Shown here one piece after another: positions 1 through 11,819 of a DNA stretch of 64,000 bases; the stretch's first letter is position 1, and every line of letters begins with the position of its first letter. This DNA is from Choristoneura fumiferana (Eukaryota; Arthropoda; Insecta; Lepidoptera; Tortricidae). The translations under genes and the position numbers were made by a program. Location of the stretch: the NCBI RefSeq assembly GCF_025370935.1, contig NC_133476.1, forward strand, positions 12,717,411 through 12,781,410, in the 5' to 3' direction. The notes beneath the pieces were generated by a model, which made no database searches, was not told the origin of the DNA, and saw only the letters and a list, made by a program, of their open reading frames with translations.

Positions 1-1900
1 GTGAGTAACTTCATACAGAGCCGAACTATTTGGGGTAGATTAGAACACATACTCAATTCAAGTATGCGTAGATTATCCCTAAAGTTCTCTGGAGGATAAC
101 AACGGTAAATTTTAAAGATGCGAAATTGGAAATTAATAAATAATGCTGGCCTACTTTTATTTTTTATATTTTTTATTTGTTGAAATAGTAGGTAGGTAAG
201 TATAGGTCCGAGGTTACGAGTATAGGTCCCTCCAAGTCAACCCCTATAATAATGGGTTCGTGTTTTGCATTTGCGAAATGACGGTGAATGGGCCATGGGC
301 TATTGACATAGAATAATTAGCTGGTCCTCTTGTTAACGATCTAATCATTTTCGAAAACTCCAGTCATCTTGACCGATTTTTAACATACTTTCATTGAAAA
401 AAAAATAAAGTTAAAATTAAATACTTAAAATTAAGTGGAAATTAATTTGTATAAACAATTAGCTTGTAAAAATGTCTGTTAAAGGTAGTAGCCTTTTACA
501 ATCTCTGTGGATTTCTAATCATCTGAGAGCAGAAAGAAGATAGGTTGGTATATTAGGTTCGCAATGAAGATACTCGTAGCAAGCAGCTACGAGTATTATA
601 AATCGTTGGAACAACGTATAAACACACTCCTGGAACAGGTAATATGTAATTAATATGTTAGTGGGATTTGGTTTTCCCTACACGAGTAGAGAAACTTATT
701 AATAAAAGCGAGGTTCACCTAAAACAAGTCAAACTTTTTCTCATTATATCCGAATATGAGGGGCGAACTTGAGTAACGTGGCCCTTTGCGGCTAAGTGCC
801 GGCCTCTGTAGAGTTCAGCTGATTCAACACTAATCAATGGGGCTCAACATTATGATGTGAAGGGGATGAAATACGAAACAAAAATAAATCGAGCGCGAAA
901 ACCATTCTTCACATCAAACGAAGTTTTTATTTCATGCTTTGGCAAAGTGAGCCGTGGAAAAAGGTATCCGGTTTCACATTGAGTGTTTGCTGGCGCATCT
1001 GGAATACAGTTAATTTATTAAATTGAGCGATGAATATAAAGGTCTTGGATTGTTTTGAGGGTTCCGTACCCGAAAGGTAACAAACGATGAAGTTAATTTA
1101 CTCCCTCTAGCACGAAAACGTCAAGGTAATTTACTCCCTCTAGCACGGTGTCTCGCGGACAGTATTAGAAACATAGCTTTATTTCCATGGAGCTGGTTAC
1201 CCAAAATATATAACAGATAGAGCAAGTAATTACCTACAGTTCGCGTGTTTTGTTCTACTATATAATTGCTCCCATCCAGACATTCACTAATCATTATAAA
1301 AATTCGGTTAAATGCTTTTCTTGCTTGCTACCTTGACACGATAATGCAGTTCGAATTATAGAAGATTATCTGTAGGCATGGAGCGTCTAATCAGAGTGGT
1401 ACGACCGATGCCCATTAACAAACTACGGGCCATTAAGAGGGCTCTTTTATTTGCTCCACACCACAAAATTAAGAGTAACGTGAATTCTTTAGTTACATTT
1501 TTGTACCTACTTACAGTATGAGGATTGATTTTTGGAATGTAAATAGACGTGCCACTACTTCCTATACGTACTACGTGACGAATACTTTGTTTTCTTACAC
1601 AATAATTTACCATATTTTATACATATAAGGATGCGAAAACAAACTAGTAACACAGCAAAAATAAGACACAAATCCGGAACGTATTTCACGTCGTCGTAAA
1701 TAAAGCGCAGGTAAAGAAGCTCGCGCGACCGATGTTTATTTAATCGTAAGTCGGCTCTGTAATAGCATACACAAATATGTAACCTGTCACTTCACTACAC
1801 GCTGGGTGCCTATGCGAATTCTGAACTAGGTGCAAAATCGAGCGCCCTAAGCGTTTTATTTGGTTTCATGAATGGAAGGGATGACCTACACGTATTCTCG
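1..1900. other. Repeat-poor intergenic DNA; one 21 bp direct repeat
   Basis: No gene or clear transposon is seen. The only local structure noted is a direct repeat of TAATTTACTCCCTCTAGCAC at 1094-1114 and 1127-1147 (period 33). Confidence 0.4.
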
Positions 1901-1904
1901 AGCA

Positions 1905-2010
1905 ACTGGCTAGACTGGCAGAGAAGGCGAGTTGAAAGTCCACGGGAGAGACCTTTGCCCAGCAGTCGACACTATGTATAAGCTATAGAATAGAATAGAA
2001 TAGAATAGAA
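1905..2010 (+). mobile_element. Probable LINE 3' end with a TAGAA microsatellite tail
   Basis: The stretch CGGGAGAGACCTTTGCCCAG at about 1942-1961 followed by a CAGTCGACAC-like end resembles the 3' termini of lepidopteran non-LTR elements ('...cctttgcccagcagtgggac'). It runs into five TAGAA units at 1986-2010, the sort of short tandem tail LINEs leave. No reverse transcriptase coding remains. The assignment is from general memory of such ends and is tentative. The sequence after it (2011-2220) may be a second 3' end in the opposite direction. Confidence 0.35.
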
Positions 2011-2219
2011 AATATTTATTTTTGAACAACTACGAGTACAATAATACAGCTAAACAAAACAATAAATATATACATATGTAGTTGATACAAAAAAAGGACA
2101 CCCCTCAGTATGAGTCATGGCACGCGGTGCCACGGCGCTGATTTTCAGTGGGTCCACTATAGGTATATGTGCAACTAAACTAGAGGCATCACGTGGTTAT
2201 CTATCATTTGGCACTGTAC

Positions 2220-5175
2220 CGCCTAAAATAAGGAAGTGTTGCAATTTGTAGTATTTTTTATATAAGAAGGGGCAAAAGAGCATGCGGGTCACGGGGTCAC
2301 CTCATGCGAAGCAATCACCGCCGCCCATGGACACCTGTCAACACGAGGAGTATCACAGGTGCGTTGTCGGCCCTTTGAGATATTGATAGGCTCCGTTGTA
2401 GCAGATATATATACTGTTCTTGCACTAACTGGATCTAACCTAAGCCAGATCGGACGGACATGGCAAAACTATAAGAGATCCTTGTCTATGAGCTTTGTAA
2501 ACCTTGAAAAACTTTACAGGCTAAAACAAATAGAATACAGTTCCTAAAAACGAACATGATAATGTACATTGGCAAAGCATACAATGGCAGAGAGTCAGGC
2601 ACTACCAGTAACCTCTCTAGCTAGCACACAGCGAGGGCGCGAAATGGTGTCGGGCCTCGTAACAATGCACGTATGGTACCTATTGTAGGCGGCTTCAAAT
2701 TAATGGACTCTGCACAATTTGTTTACACATTTTACTTTCACGGGATTCTTTTTTCAACACGCTTTATTTGCGAGTTAGGGTATTATACACGAGCGTGCTA
2801 TAGTTTAGTATGTAGGTTTATTAATGAACAGCGAATGAAAATGGAAAAGTAAGGCCTAGGTATACGAGTACATACACACCACGTTAGGCGTTTTAGAGTG
2901 CGAGCATTTCCAAAAAAGGTATATGGCGAGATCATCAACGATCGATCGAGAAACATAATAATGTATAACTATGTAGTTACTAGTTAGCATACGAGTAATT
3001 TCAGTCTCTTGGAAAAATTACCTGTCTATTGTTATTACTACTGCTGCTATGTGGTACAAACAAACAATATGCTATGCTCATTTAGTTATTAATTTCTTAA
3101 CGACCTAAATACAATTTAAGTACATAATATCTACTTAATCTCGTACAGATATCCATGTTTGTTACTCATGTAGAAGTAAATCAGCGTCGTTCTCTATGTG
3201 TAAAATTTCCTTGTGGAAGTATGTATGTATATATGTAAACTCTTTATTGTATAAGAGAAAAGAAACAAAACACAATTGAAGTTTTTAGAATTTCATTGGA
3301 AAGGAATATAATTAGATTTAAATATAATATTTTAGTGTCTTAGAGTTTCGTCATTCGACTTAGTTAAATACCTATAATAATATTCCGTTGGTACTTACCA
3401 ACTCATTTCGGTCAGCACAGCACGCGATAACTTTGCCTTTATCTAAATGAATCAATCAACTATTTACATAGTTAAGGCTTGAGTATCTATAAGTAAAGTC
3501 TTTAGATAAGCCATGGCTTTGTTATGTCTTGTAATCAAAATAATAACTGCAGGAGCACGTTAAAATTTAAAGTAAAAATTGCTAACATACCCTAACCCAG
3601 GCAGATTTGAAACACTCGCTCGATAGTTTCACATAATTTAAAGAATTTAAACCATTCTACGTGTCCAAATTTTATTGAATATGTCATTTTACGTAAAGTT
3701 CGCTCGCGATCGTAGTCTGCATCTACAAGGCATCTATTTACCTTCATCTAAACTGTTAAAAAAAGGAGAATGGTGACTTAGACGAAGGTTTCATTCTCAA
3801 ACGTAGTTTATGAGTATAATTTGTATTATTTTTGAATTCTATTTTCGTTTATTTTTTACTGTACCGTTTTTGCCCAAATAAACATTTAAGATTATTCGTA
3901 ATACTTTACAAGTTTGCTGTCGTATTTGCAATATTTCATTTCTTTTTATAACCTTAATTTGGGTCGGAATTTAAATTAACTCGAAATTCAATTATTATCC
4001 TCTTTATCCGTTTAGTGCTGACGGTTTATTGGGGCTGAACATTGTACCCTCTTCCTTTGTCGAGAATTGAACCCCAAGGAATTACGAACCCGCATGTAGG
4101 TAATATTTAATTTATTTGAGATTCCGCTGGTGGCTATACAATGCAATGTAGAGTCGAGGTCGCTGTGGCTCATACCATAAAACGTAAGTCCAATAGTACT
4201 TAAATGTTTCAATTAAATAATTCGTCATTTATGGAACTTAGAAACAAGTAGGTATAACTTGTAATTTAACATTGGTCATTTGAAACAGTGTTGTTCGTAC
4301 AAAACAAAACAAACTGGTAGATGTTATCCCTAATGATGGTAGCAATGCCGATGATGTTGACCCTTATCAAAAATTTAACCGAATAGCCGCACTCTAATTT
4401 CCGTATAATATTAGTAACCCCATTCAAAAAATATGCCAAACAATAAGGCGCTGATTGGATCTCGTCAATTCTAATTATTTCCTCGTCGTTAGTGTTAAAG
4501 AAACAAAGCTCTGTTTATAATAAATCAACCAGTCTCATTAGAGTTAGGTTCACAAATAAACTCACAATTTTTATTTTAGTATCTCCTTGCGATTTTCTGT
4601 GAGCAACTGTAATTTTTCTACCCACTAAACATTCTCACACTTACCTTAGATTTCTTCGTAAAAAAATATCCTAATCGAAAACCTTATTAAATTGTTGAGA
4701 CTTCATTACATAATTTCCGAAGAATTGCCCCCTATAAATTTGTGTTACCCCAGCTCCGTAGATTTTACGGGATTCCCACTCAGTTACTTTATTGGTAAAT
4801 CGTAATTTTGTGCTTGGAATTCGTTCCGGCGATCACAACCCAGCGCGAACCTCTCGCTTGTGATTGATTTTAGATCCGTGATTTCAGGCCTTTTGAATAA
4901 TGTCCGACATTGCAGGAGAATGAAGATAAGGGTGTTCAATTCTATAGAATGTAAGTATTTGAATATATGAAATGAAAGGTACAGCTTTGAATATGAAGTT
5001 GACAATGTTGCCAGCCTTATATCGTCAAATAAGAAATATTTGCGAGAAGCATCAGCATAACAGCCAACAATTGAGTTAGTAACGAACTCGGAAAAGTAAC
5101 AAAACAACGTTATACGAGTATGTTGCTTTAATAACATTTGTTTCAAGACGAAGAACGCCGTCTCGTTAACCACTG
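2220..5175. other. AT-rich intergenic DNA without recognisable genes
   Basis: Only scattered features are seen. A short reverse-oriented match (3221-3265, TGTAAACTCTTTATTGTA) corresponds to the LINE-like 3' tail also present at 48.9 and 54.4 kb. No open frame here begins with ATG and has coding-like composition. Confidence 0.4.
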
Positions 5176-5179
5176 ATAC

Positions 5180-5777
5180 AAAAACCGGCCAAGAGCGTGT
5201 CAGACACGCCCGAAATAGGGTTCCGTATCCATTACGAAAAAATTAAGTAATATTTTTCTAAGGATTTCGTATTTTGTACGGAATATACCAAGTTTAGATA
5301 TATTTTATACCTTAGGTTGCTATTTACTCTTAAACTACAAATAATTTTCAAGAAAACTTAACCATTTTAATAGTTTTCCTTATAAGTTTGATATTCTTAC
5401 TACCATCCTGATTTTTTTCAAATTTTTCCACCCACCGGCTTAGATTTTAGAGGGGGGACGCTTGTGCACTTTAAAGTTGAATATTTTACAAATAGATCAC
5501 TAAATTGAAAAATAGTTTTAGCAACCCCATTATGGTTTTAAAAGACCTACCTATCCAACGTTACTCCACACTACAAGGTTGGATGAGAAAAAAAAATCAC
5601 CCCCATTTTACGTCTATGGGAGGTACTCAAAAAATATTTTTTTATTTTTTAATTAAACCATTTTGTCAGCATAGTTTACACATATTATATTCGAGCAAAA
5701 TTAAAGCTTCCTAGTATTGATAGTCCCTGAGCAAAGCCACGGAGAGACAGACAGACAGACAGACATGGCGAAACGCT
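5180..5777 (+). repeat. Family A repeat ('ccggccaagagcg' family), nearly complete copy
   Basis: The copy starts AAAACCGGCCAAGAGCGTG and proceeds through the shared internal blocks TTACTCTTAAACTAC, CTTACTACCATCCTG and CACCCCCATTTTACGTCTA to GACAGACATGGCGAAACG. The usual last 40 bases (GGGTTCCG...GGAACCCTAAAAA) are missing. Other copies lie at 10.1-11.3 (fragmented), 21.4-22.7 (minus), 45.6-46.2 and 48.2-48.8 kb (palindromic). No protein is encoded in any copy and frames in it are shadows. In general knowledge this is a very abundant lepidopteran interspersed repeat; its class is not clear from sequence. Confidence 0.75.
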
Positions 5778-6097
5778 ACGCGCTATATTTTTGGGAGAGT
5801 CCTTTTAATACCATGCCCTAATCCATAAACTAATTAACACCATTTCATGTTTTTATTTTTATTTTGGCTGGAAGTCTTTCGAAAATAAAAGGAGTTTGGG
5901 TCCTAAATCGTCGTTACCAAATAACTGTAAAACTTTTTTTTAATCATACTGTAATTGTATTTGAGACTCACAGCGAGGGACTGGTTAAACATACAATTCT
6001 CGAACTTGCAATGATAATAGAGGTAGGTAAATATACTGAATTAATCAAGTGTGAGACAGTCTGTAAAGAACGTAAAGGTTTAATTAATGGGTACTTT

Positions 6098-6300
6098 TAT
6101 TTTCCTTGTATGAGGACCCTTAATTCTATTTATTTTTGTTATTTGTTGTTGTAACATCAATAGATATACAAATTTTAGTGCAGTTATAGAGATACAGCCC
6201 TGGGGCAGGCGGAGAGACGGAGCAACGGACGAACACGTATCGACATTACGAATAATGAACCCTATTTGTTTTGTCACTTTTCGGCTGCGCAAACCAAAAA
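6098..6300 (+). repeat. Family B repeat fragment
   Basis: It contains GAGGACCCTTAATTCTATTT, TTGTTATTTGTTGTTGTAAC, a GAGATACAGCCCTG block and a degraded GACGGAGCAACGGACG segment ending near a GAACCC. The same order recurs at 30.06-30.17 kb (TATTTGTTGTTATAGCGG then AGAGCCCTGTGACAGACGGA). It is decayed and non-coding. Confidence 0.45.
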
Positions 6301-6309
6301 TGAACACGG

Positions 6310-7280
6310 TTTGGTATTTGGAATATTGACATCAAAACATAAGTTTTGGGGAGGTTCGGTAGCGAAAGGGTCGAGCAAAATGTGTAATTAATTCATTAAT
6401 ATGTAGGTACTTACCTTCGCTGTTTTTTTAAATAATATAATTGTTTATTGAAATTAAATACTAACCTTCGTTATCAATTAAAAATTATATTATAATTGAC
6501 CAGTATTACTACAGATCTAAAATTAATGAATTCCTACGATTACGTTATAGTAGAGCAGAATGTTACACATGAGTTAGCCGTTTATTGTCGTTCTGTAATC
6601 ATTTAATGAGGGCCTTTATATTAATTTACTGAATCAGGCGTTACTTTGCGGAGGAATTTCCTAAATTTGCATAAGCTTAGCTATCGTAAGGTCGCGGGTG
6701 AGCAAGGAAATTATTTTAGTTCATTGGCCTTTATATTGTTAGTGCTCTGCTTTATGGAAGCTCCATAACTTACTCAAGCATGAAACATTGCAAACGCAAA
6801 GACTGTTAAATGTAATTACTGATGCATTTCTGTTTAAACGTCAAAATACTCGACGGAGAAATTCATGTTTTATTTGAAATTGCAAATCCTACTTAATTAA
6901 TGCATCGATTATGATTTATTGACATAGTATTAAATAAGTCAACTACAAGGTTACAAATTACAAAATATGGATTTAATTGTTTGGAATAAATGTCTTTTTT
7001 CCATTCAATCCTAAACAATATCTTCTCATGAATGAAGTCAGTTGAAGATCTTTAATTTTATTTATAAACAACGTGGTTAAAATAACTTCGTAGATAATCT
7101 TACTCCAGGGGGAAAATCAGTTTTTGAACCGATAGATCGACCCTTGCCATCGGGTCAATGATTTCCTGGCCCATTTATATTGAACATTATCATCGATAGT
7201 TCATATAATAACCAGACATGAAAGGCGAAGCTTATTACAGTACAACCTAGTCTTTTTTTTGGTGTGGAAAATGCGCCTTA
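6310..7280. other. AT-rich DNA, nothing recognised
   Basis: No gene, SINE head or terminal inverted repeat was seen. Confidence 0.4.
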
Positions 7281-7289
7281 CGCATTCAA

Positions 7290-7600
7290 TTCTGTTTCAT
7301 CAAAACTGAGGGTATAAGACCATTCGAGTTCTCTCGTTTCCATTGTGGGACGCCACGGGAGCATGAAGTGATACCACAACGCCGGCAGTGCCGGTTTTAG
7401 CACCTCCAGCGCCCTGGGCCAGAGGATAAAGGGAATGTGAGCGAGAGGATAAAGGGGGCGCCTGGTGCTGGACGGTTGCCCCACCGCGCCTTACCCTAGA
7501 GCCGCTACTGCCCACTGGTCGTCCAAGGATGATGCTCCTCACGTCGACACCGCAATCGAGGTTCAGGGCTGCCCGCCTTCCCCTCACCGGAAGAAAATGA
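7290..7600. repeat. GC-rich fragment, possibly LINE or repeat remnant
   Basis: The block is far richer in GC than its flanks and is open on the minus strand in two frames, but without a family motif. It holds a short direct repeat, GAGGATAAAGGG, at about 7423 and 7445. It could be a non-LTR element remnant, a lost exon or a satellite-like GC patch. I do not recognise a protein. Confidence 0.3.
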
Positions 7601-8054
7601 AGAAGAACTGATCTAAATATACACTTTCAAATTGTCCGTTTACACTCCACACCACTGTGGACATTCGAATAGCTTAGTATTTATTGACCGATTAAATCTG
7701 ACCACGGACAGCTGATCTGCGTAAGCCGATCCGCACAGATCGATCGTAAACGTAATCGCTTTGTGGTTTGTACCGAGCTTAATTTGAAATACTACTAAGT
7801 AGTACCACCATGATCTAGTATGCGTGTCACCATATTGCATTACTTAGCGAGTATTACAGTGTTCTGAATGCGAGTGTAGCAAGCGACAAATCCGTAGTAG
7901 GTAGACGCGACGGCTACGATGCGAGCTCTACGCCGTAGCACTTAAATGCGTGTAATGATAATGACAGTTAGGTAGGTACTTATGACTTTCAGTAAAATTA
8001 TTAGTGGGTTCCAATGTGATTTCCAAATTTCATTCAGTCATTTACAACGTATAC

Positions 8055-8153
8055 CTAGTGCCATTCACGGAGACGCGTGATTTTGACAAAATTAGACACC
8101 AATGACTTTGTAATAAGAACCACGGCACGCGTCATCGTGAATGACTCTACCTA
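8055..8153. mobile_element. Small MITE with imperfect TIRs (copy 1)
   Basis: Left end AGTGCCATTCACGGAGACGC and right end GCGTCATCGTGAATGACTCT are imperfect inverted repeats about 100 bases apart. A second copy lies at 18205-18292 with the same internal block (ATTAGACA, AATGAC, GTAATAAGAACCACGGC). It is non-autonomous, and both copies are followed by CTACCTATAA. Confidence 0.6.
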
Positions 8154-8581
8154 TAACATAGTTAGTTAGTACACAGCGTGAATTTTTATTATAACCACAA
8201 ACTTTTAGGGTACTTAGTTAGTAGATATTACCCGCAAGCTTTTAGGGCAGTTAAGTAAAGGCTTATTAAAAAATGCAGTAAGTACGACTTTTTTCCTTAT
8301 AAAATAAATTAGCACGTAATGTGTTATAGATGACCACTACTTTCTTTTTATTCGAAACTTCACACTTGCAGACTTGACAATCGTCACAGATCACTGCACT
8401 AAATACATTGCTGCATTACATTGAAATAAGAAAAACCATAATGACCTTGGCTACGTAAAGTAAGATGGCCTGGAGAGTAAGGTAGCGGGTAAAATGCCTA
8501 ACACTTAAGGTTGACTTGAGGTAAGAGTTCACCTTTTAATTTCTTTGAGTTAGTACTTCAAGTAATATTTCAAATAATTAA

Positions 8582-8874
8582 ATCCCAGCCTATATACGTC
8601 CCACTGCAGGGCACAGGCCTCCCCTCAGAATGAGAGGGTTTGGGTAGTAGTTCCCACGCGGGCCCAGTGCGGATTGGGAACTTCACACACACCATTGAAT
8701 TGCTTCGCAGGCTTGTGCAGGTTTCCTCACGATAAGCCGTGGTGGCCGAGTGGTTTGACCTATGGCCTCTCAAGCAGATGATCGTGGGTTCAAACCCCGG
8801 CTCGCACCTCTGAGTTTTTCGAAATTCTTGTGCGGAATTACATTTGAAATTTACCACGAGCTTTACGGTGAAGG
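8582..8874 (+). mobile_element. tRNA-headed SINE with internally inverted head module
   Basis: Bases 8582-8733 carry the SINE tail (CAGCCTATATACGTCCCACT ... GTTTCCTCACGAT) in reverse orientation, as in the copy at 53.08 kb. Bases 8734-8874 carry the tRNA-like head and middle, but in forward orientation. Box A is TGGCCGAGTGG at 8743-8753 and box B is GGTTCAAACCC at 8787-8797, 34 bases apart, a normal pol III internal promoter. The 53.08 kb copy has both parts in one orientation. The junction is sharp at 8733/8734, so this copy contains an inverted module rather than two insertions with scattered ends. Confidence 0.75.
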
Positions 8875-9371
8875 GAATTAAAAATGATTGAGGTCCATAT
8901 CAAGGAACTAAAAGAATTTAATTGCTCACCCGCGACCTTATGATAGTTAGTTAAGTTTATGCAAAATATGCGTGTTCATGCAGTTCCACCACACTGTAAG
9001 AACACACACAAATCACACAAGCCCATCCTCACCAGTCACCACCACCACACCACACTGACGCGTTTCGAACTCAACCAGAGCTCATCTTCAGAGTAACACA
9101 ACCGTACACCATGCTACCAGTTGTTAGACTCAACAACAAGTTTCACTCTCGTATTGACTCATATAAGCGTCAGCGGGACGATACGATACGAAGTTCGATT
9201 TTCGAATTTCTTAGTAGTTGCTCTACTTCAGAAAAAAGATTTATGGAATACTCGTAAATGATTGGTGAAAAATTGCAGATTATGAAATAGAGCAGAAATT
9301 ACAGATTTAATTTTAATAGCATTGTCAACCAGCTAGTTGAAAATTTAATTTGATCTGTACTATTGTAATAG

Positions 9372-9508
9372 GTACAGTCACCAGCATTAATATCTGCCAC
9401 AGCGGAGCGTGCAAAAATATCTGACACGTCCTTCCGGCCCTAGAAATAGAGTCGTATCAGATATTTATGCTCGCTTGTTGTGTCAGATATTGGTGCTGGT
9501 GACTGTAC
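9372..9508. mobile_element. Hairpin MITE 'gtacagtcaccagca', copy 1
   Basis: Ends GTACAGTCACCAGCATTAAT and TATTGGTGCTGGTGACTGTAC are inverted repeats of about 20 bases, and inner sequence is also partly complementary (ATCTGACACG/GTGTCAGATA). A close second copy lies at 61010-61152. It is non-coding. Confidence 0.75.
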
Positions 9509-9957
9509 ATGTATATACTTGTACTTTGGAATTCGGATGGTATTTTCAAGTAAATTACTGTTATGTAAAAATCGATCCCTTATTCATTCATTATCTCGGA
9601 GTTGCACTCTAGTTAGTTTTTAAAAGTAGATAGAGATAGGTAAGATGCTTTGCACCGTCTGTGTTCATAATATCGGTGGGCTCAAACGGAATCGCTGATG
9701 GGCAAGAGACGGCCGCCCGCCCTCGCAGTCATATAACCTCCGCCCAAATAAAATACACCACCACGTGTATTTTTTAGTAGATGTAACTTACAATGACCAC
9801 TGAGACGAGACTGAAAACAACATTATTATTTCGTGTAGGTACTCGTACCTCTCCTTTTAAGACAAATAAGATACTTATGTACACACACACACGCCAAAAG
9901 TTTCTGATGTAGGTACCTTACTTATTATCTGTAAATAGTAGATTGATAACCAAGGGT

Positions 9958-10055
9958 GGAAAGTGACCCATTTCACCCGAGATATTTCTCACTCGCTCGC
10001 TCGCTCGCTCGAACGAAGTGAGAGCGCCAATAGTTCGAGGGGAAATGGGTAATTT
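9958..10055. repeat. CTCG microsatellite inside a small inverted repeat
   Basis: ACCCATTTCACCCGAG at about 9966-9981 is mirrored by CGAGGGGAAATGGGT at about 10036-10050. Between them are about five CTCG units (9992-10011). Confidence 0.5.
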
Positions 10056-10151
10056 CACCCGAGTTTACACTACTTTTAATTTCGTCTGCGCGAGGAAAGT
10101 AATATACTACAAAAAACCGGCCAAGAGCGTGTCGGACATAGGAATAGGATA

Positions 10152-10527
10152 TAGCTAGTCCAAAGCTACAATGACTATACAAGACAGAAGGTACCCGTTT
10201 GTAAATTTGTAAATAAAATGTTTTTGATACAATTTGTTTCCACACCTCAACTGAACACAATAATATATCATCAAACATATAATAAAATATGTAATATTGA
10301 AATATACCAGCAGGGCTACTACGAAACACGGAAATCGAAGTTCGTATTGTACCGTCCCGCTCGCTCTCGTATTATACAGTATAAGTGTCAGAGGGACCGA
10401 ACCCAGGTCTTCAGCTTCGAGTTTCGTGCTATAAGCCCTGCAGTCGCGACCGTAATTAAAGTCGGTAGTTACTCTGAGATAAACATATCTCATAATTGAA
10501 TTTATCGGTAGCTATATCCAGTTAGCA
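10152..10527. repeat. Segmental duplication, unit 1
   Basis: The unit runs from TAGCTAGTCCAAAGCTACAA to ATATCCAGTTAGCA and is nearly identical to 11423-11808, 1.27 kb downstream in direct orientation. It contains an internal MITE (10311-10440). It is inserted within a family A repeat whose head lies at 10113-10140 and whose body resumes at about 10765. Confidence 0.8.
10311..10440. mobile_element. MITE 'cagggctactacgaaac', copy in duplication unit 1
   Basis: Left end CAGGGCTACTACGAAACACG and right end CGTGCTATAAGCCCTG form inverted repeats, with a conserved GTCCCGCTCGCTCTCGTATT / AGTGTCAGAGGGACCG core. A decayed relative is visible near 9150-9215. Confidence 0.7.
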
Positions 10528-10633
10528 GCTGCACTGCGACATCTATGTTCCGCTCTCATCGAGAGACGTCACACTCTTTCGGAACCAACCGCTCACCCAG
10601 ACAAGAGATGTCGCTACTAAGCAATCAAATTAT

Positions 10634-10764
10634 GATTGGTTTTTTGGAGTCTTTTTGTATCTTTTATTTATTATCGATTTTCGATATGGTTTCACGGGAT
10701 ACCCGTAAAAGTAACAAATTTGGAGTTGCAATAAAAAATACAAATAGGCTCCAAAAAATCAATC
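10634..10764. mobile_element. Fold-back repeat 'gattggttttttggagtc', copy 1
   Basis: Left arm GATTGGTTTTTTGGAGTC at 10634-10651 pairs with GGCTCCAAAAAATCAATC at 10747-10764. The arms continue inward as TTTTTGTATCTTTTATT / AATAAAAAATACAAA. The flanking 10535-10633 matches 41813-41920 in reverse orientation, so this is an inverted copy of the 41.6-41.9 kb unit. Confidence 0.75.
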
Positions 10765-11081
10765 ATACTCTTAAACTACTAATAATTCTCAAGAAAACTT
10801 AACCGTTATAGTTTTCCTTGTAAGTTTGATATACTTACTACCATCCTGATTTTATTCAAATTTATCCACCGTTTCCACGTTTAGATTTTAGAGGGGAGAG
10901 GGGGGGGGAACTCGATTTTATTGAAAACTAGCTTATGCCCGCGACTACGTCTGCGCGGATCTAGGTTATCGCGCGGTGGCGCCCTCTACGGAATAAAAGG
11001 TATCCTATGTTGATCCTTGGGTTCAAACTACTATAACCAAATTCATCAAAATCGGTTCAGTGGTTTCGACGTGAAAGGGTA

Positions 11082-11118
<37 letters not shown>

Positions 11119-11275
11119 GTTACTTTCGCATTTATAATATTAGTAGGGATTTGCACTTTGAAGTTGAATATTTCGCAAACATATCACTGAATCGAAATAT
11201 CGTCTTAGCAAACCCCTATTGGTTTTAAAAGACCTATCCAACGATACTCCACACTATAGGGTTGGATGAGAAACT
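10765..11275 (+). repeat. Family A repeat body, interrupted by a second insertion
   Basis: Bases 10765-10926 and 11151-11275 are consecutive parts of family A (CTCTTAAACTACTAATAATT ... then CTTTGAAGTTGAATATTTCG ... GGTTGGATGAGAAA). Bases 10927-11150 are inserted between them. With the head at 10113, this copy has been hit at least twice. Confidence 0.7.
10927..11150 (+). mobile_element. Family T repeat ('ttcgcatttataatattagt' end), full copy
   Basis: It begins ACTAGCTTATGCCCGCGACT, has the central CAAAATCGGTTCAGTGGTTT block, a GACA/CAGA tandem (11090-11117) and the hallmark end CTTTCGCATTTATAATATTA. It sits cleanly inside family A, which gives its exact limits. Relatives occur at 17.80, 18.64, 49.97, 51.12, 53.54, 54.83, 58.05 and 61.3 kb. 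Confidence 0.75.
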
Positions 11276-11313
11276 CGAAGTTGAATATTATACAGTATAA
11301 GTGTCAGAGGGAT

Positions 11314-11368
<55 letters not shown>

Positions 11369-11389
11369 CGGCACGCACGCACACACACA

Positions 11390-11418
<29 letters not shown>
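11314..11418. repeat. (CGCA)n then (CA)n microsatellite
   Basis: About 17 CGCA units occupy 11314-11381, followed by CA units to 11418 with one interruption (CACAACAC). It lies exactly between a fragment shared with the MITE of the duplication (ATTATACAGTATAAGTGTCA) and the start of unit 2, so it marks the duplication breakpoint. Confidence 0.85.
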
Positions 11419-11421
<3 letters not shown>

Positions 11422-11422
11422 C

Positions 11423-11808
11423 TAGCTAGTCCAAAGCTACAATGACTATACAAGACAGATAGGTACCCGTTTATAAATTTGTAAATAAAATGTTTTTGAT
11501 ATAATTTGTTTCCACACCTCAACTGAACACAATAATTATGTCAACAAACATAGTAAATAAAAGGTATGTAATATTGAAAATACCAGCAGGGCTACTACGA
11601 AACACGGAAATCGAAGTTCGTATTGTACCGTCCCGCTCGCTCTCGTATTATACAGTATAAGTGTCAGAGGGACCGCACGATAATTACTTCGAGTTTCGAG
11701 TTTTGTAGTAGCCCTGCAGTCGCGATCCGTAATTAAAGTCGGTAGTTACTCTGAGATAAACTTATCGACTCATAATTGAATTTATCGGTAGCTCATATCC
11801 AGTTAGCA
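11423..11808. repeat. Segmental duplication, unit 2
   Basis: It matches 10152-10527 over its whole length with a few substitutions and small indels, including the internal MITE (11587-11716). It starts directly after the CA microsatellite at 11382-11418. The MITE differs most in its right arm, where unit 1 has been altered (GAACCCAGGTCTTCAG). Confidence 0.8.
11587..11716. mobile_element. MITE 'cagggctactacgaaac', copy in duplication unit 2
   Basis: The ends CAGGGCTACTACGAAAC and GTTTTGTAGTAGCCCTG are better preserved than in unit 1. Because the element lies at the same place in both units, it was present before the duplication. Confidence 0.75.
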
Positions 11809-11819
11809 AACGCTGGAAT

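Noticed and set aside
8570..8857. Minus-strand frame with a GFEP motif
   Set aside because: It is a translation of the tRNA-headed SINE; the same peptide pieces appear at 53.1 kb for the same reason.
10155..10493. 112-118 codon minus-strand frames
   Set aside because: They cover the segmental duplication and MITE, and the matching sequence at 11.4-11.8 kb does not keep the frame.
11304..11522. Frame of repeated Arg-Ala-Cys-Val residues
   Set aside because: It is a translation of the CGCA/CA microsatellite.
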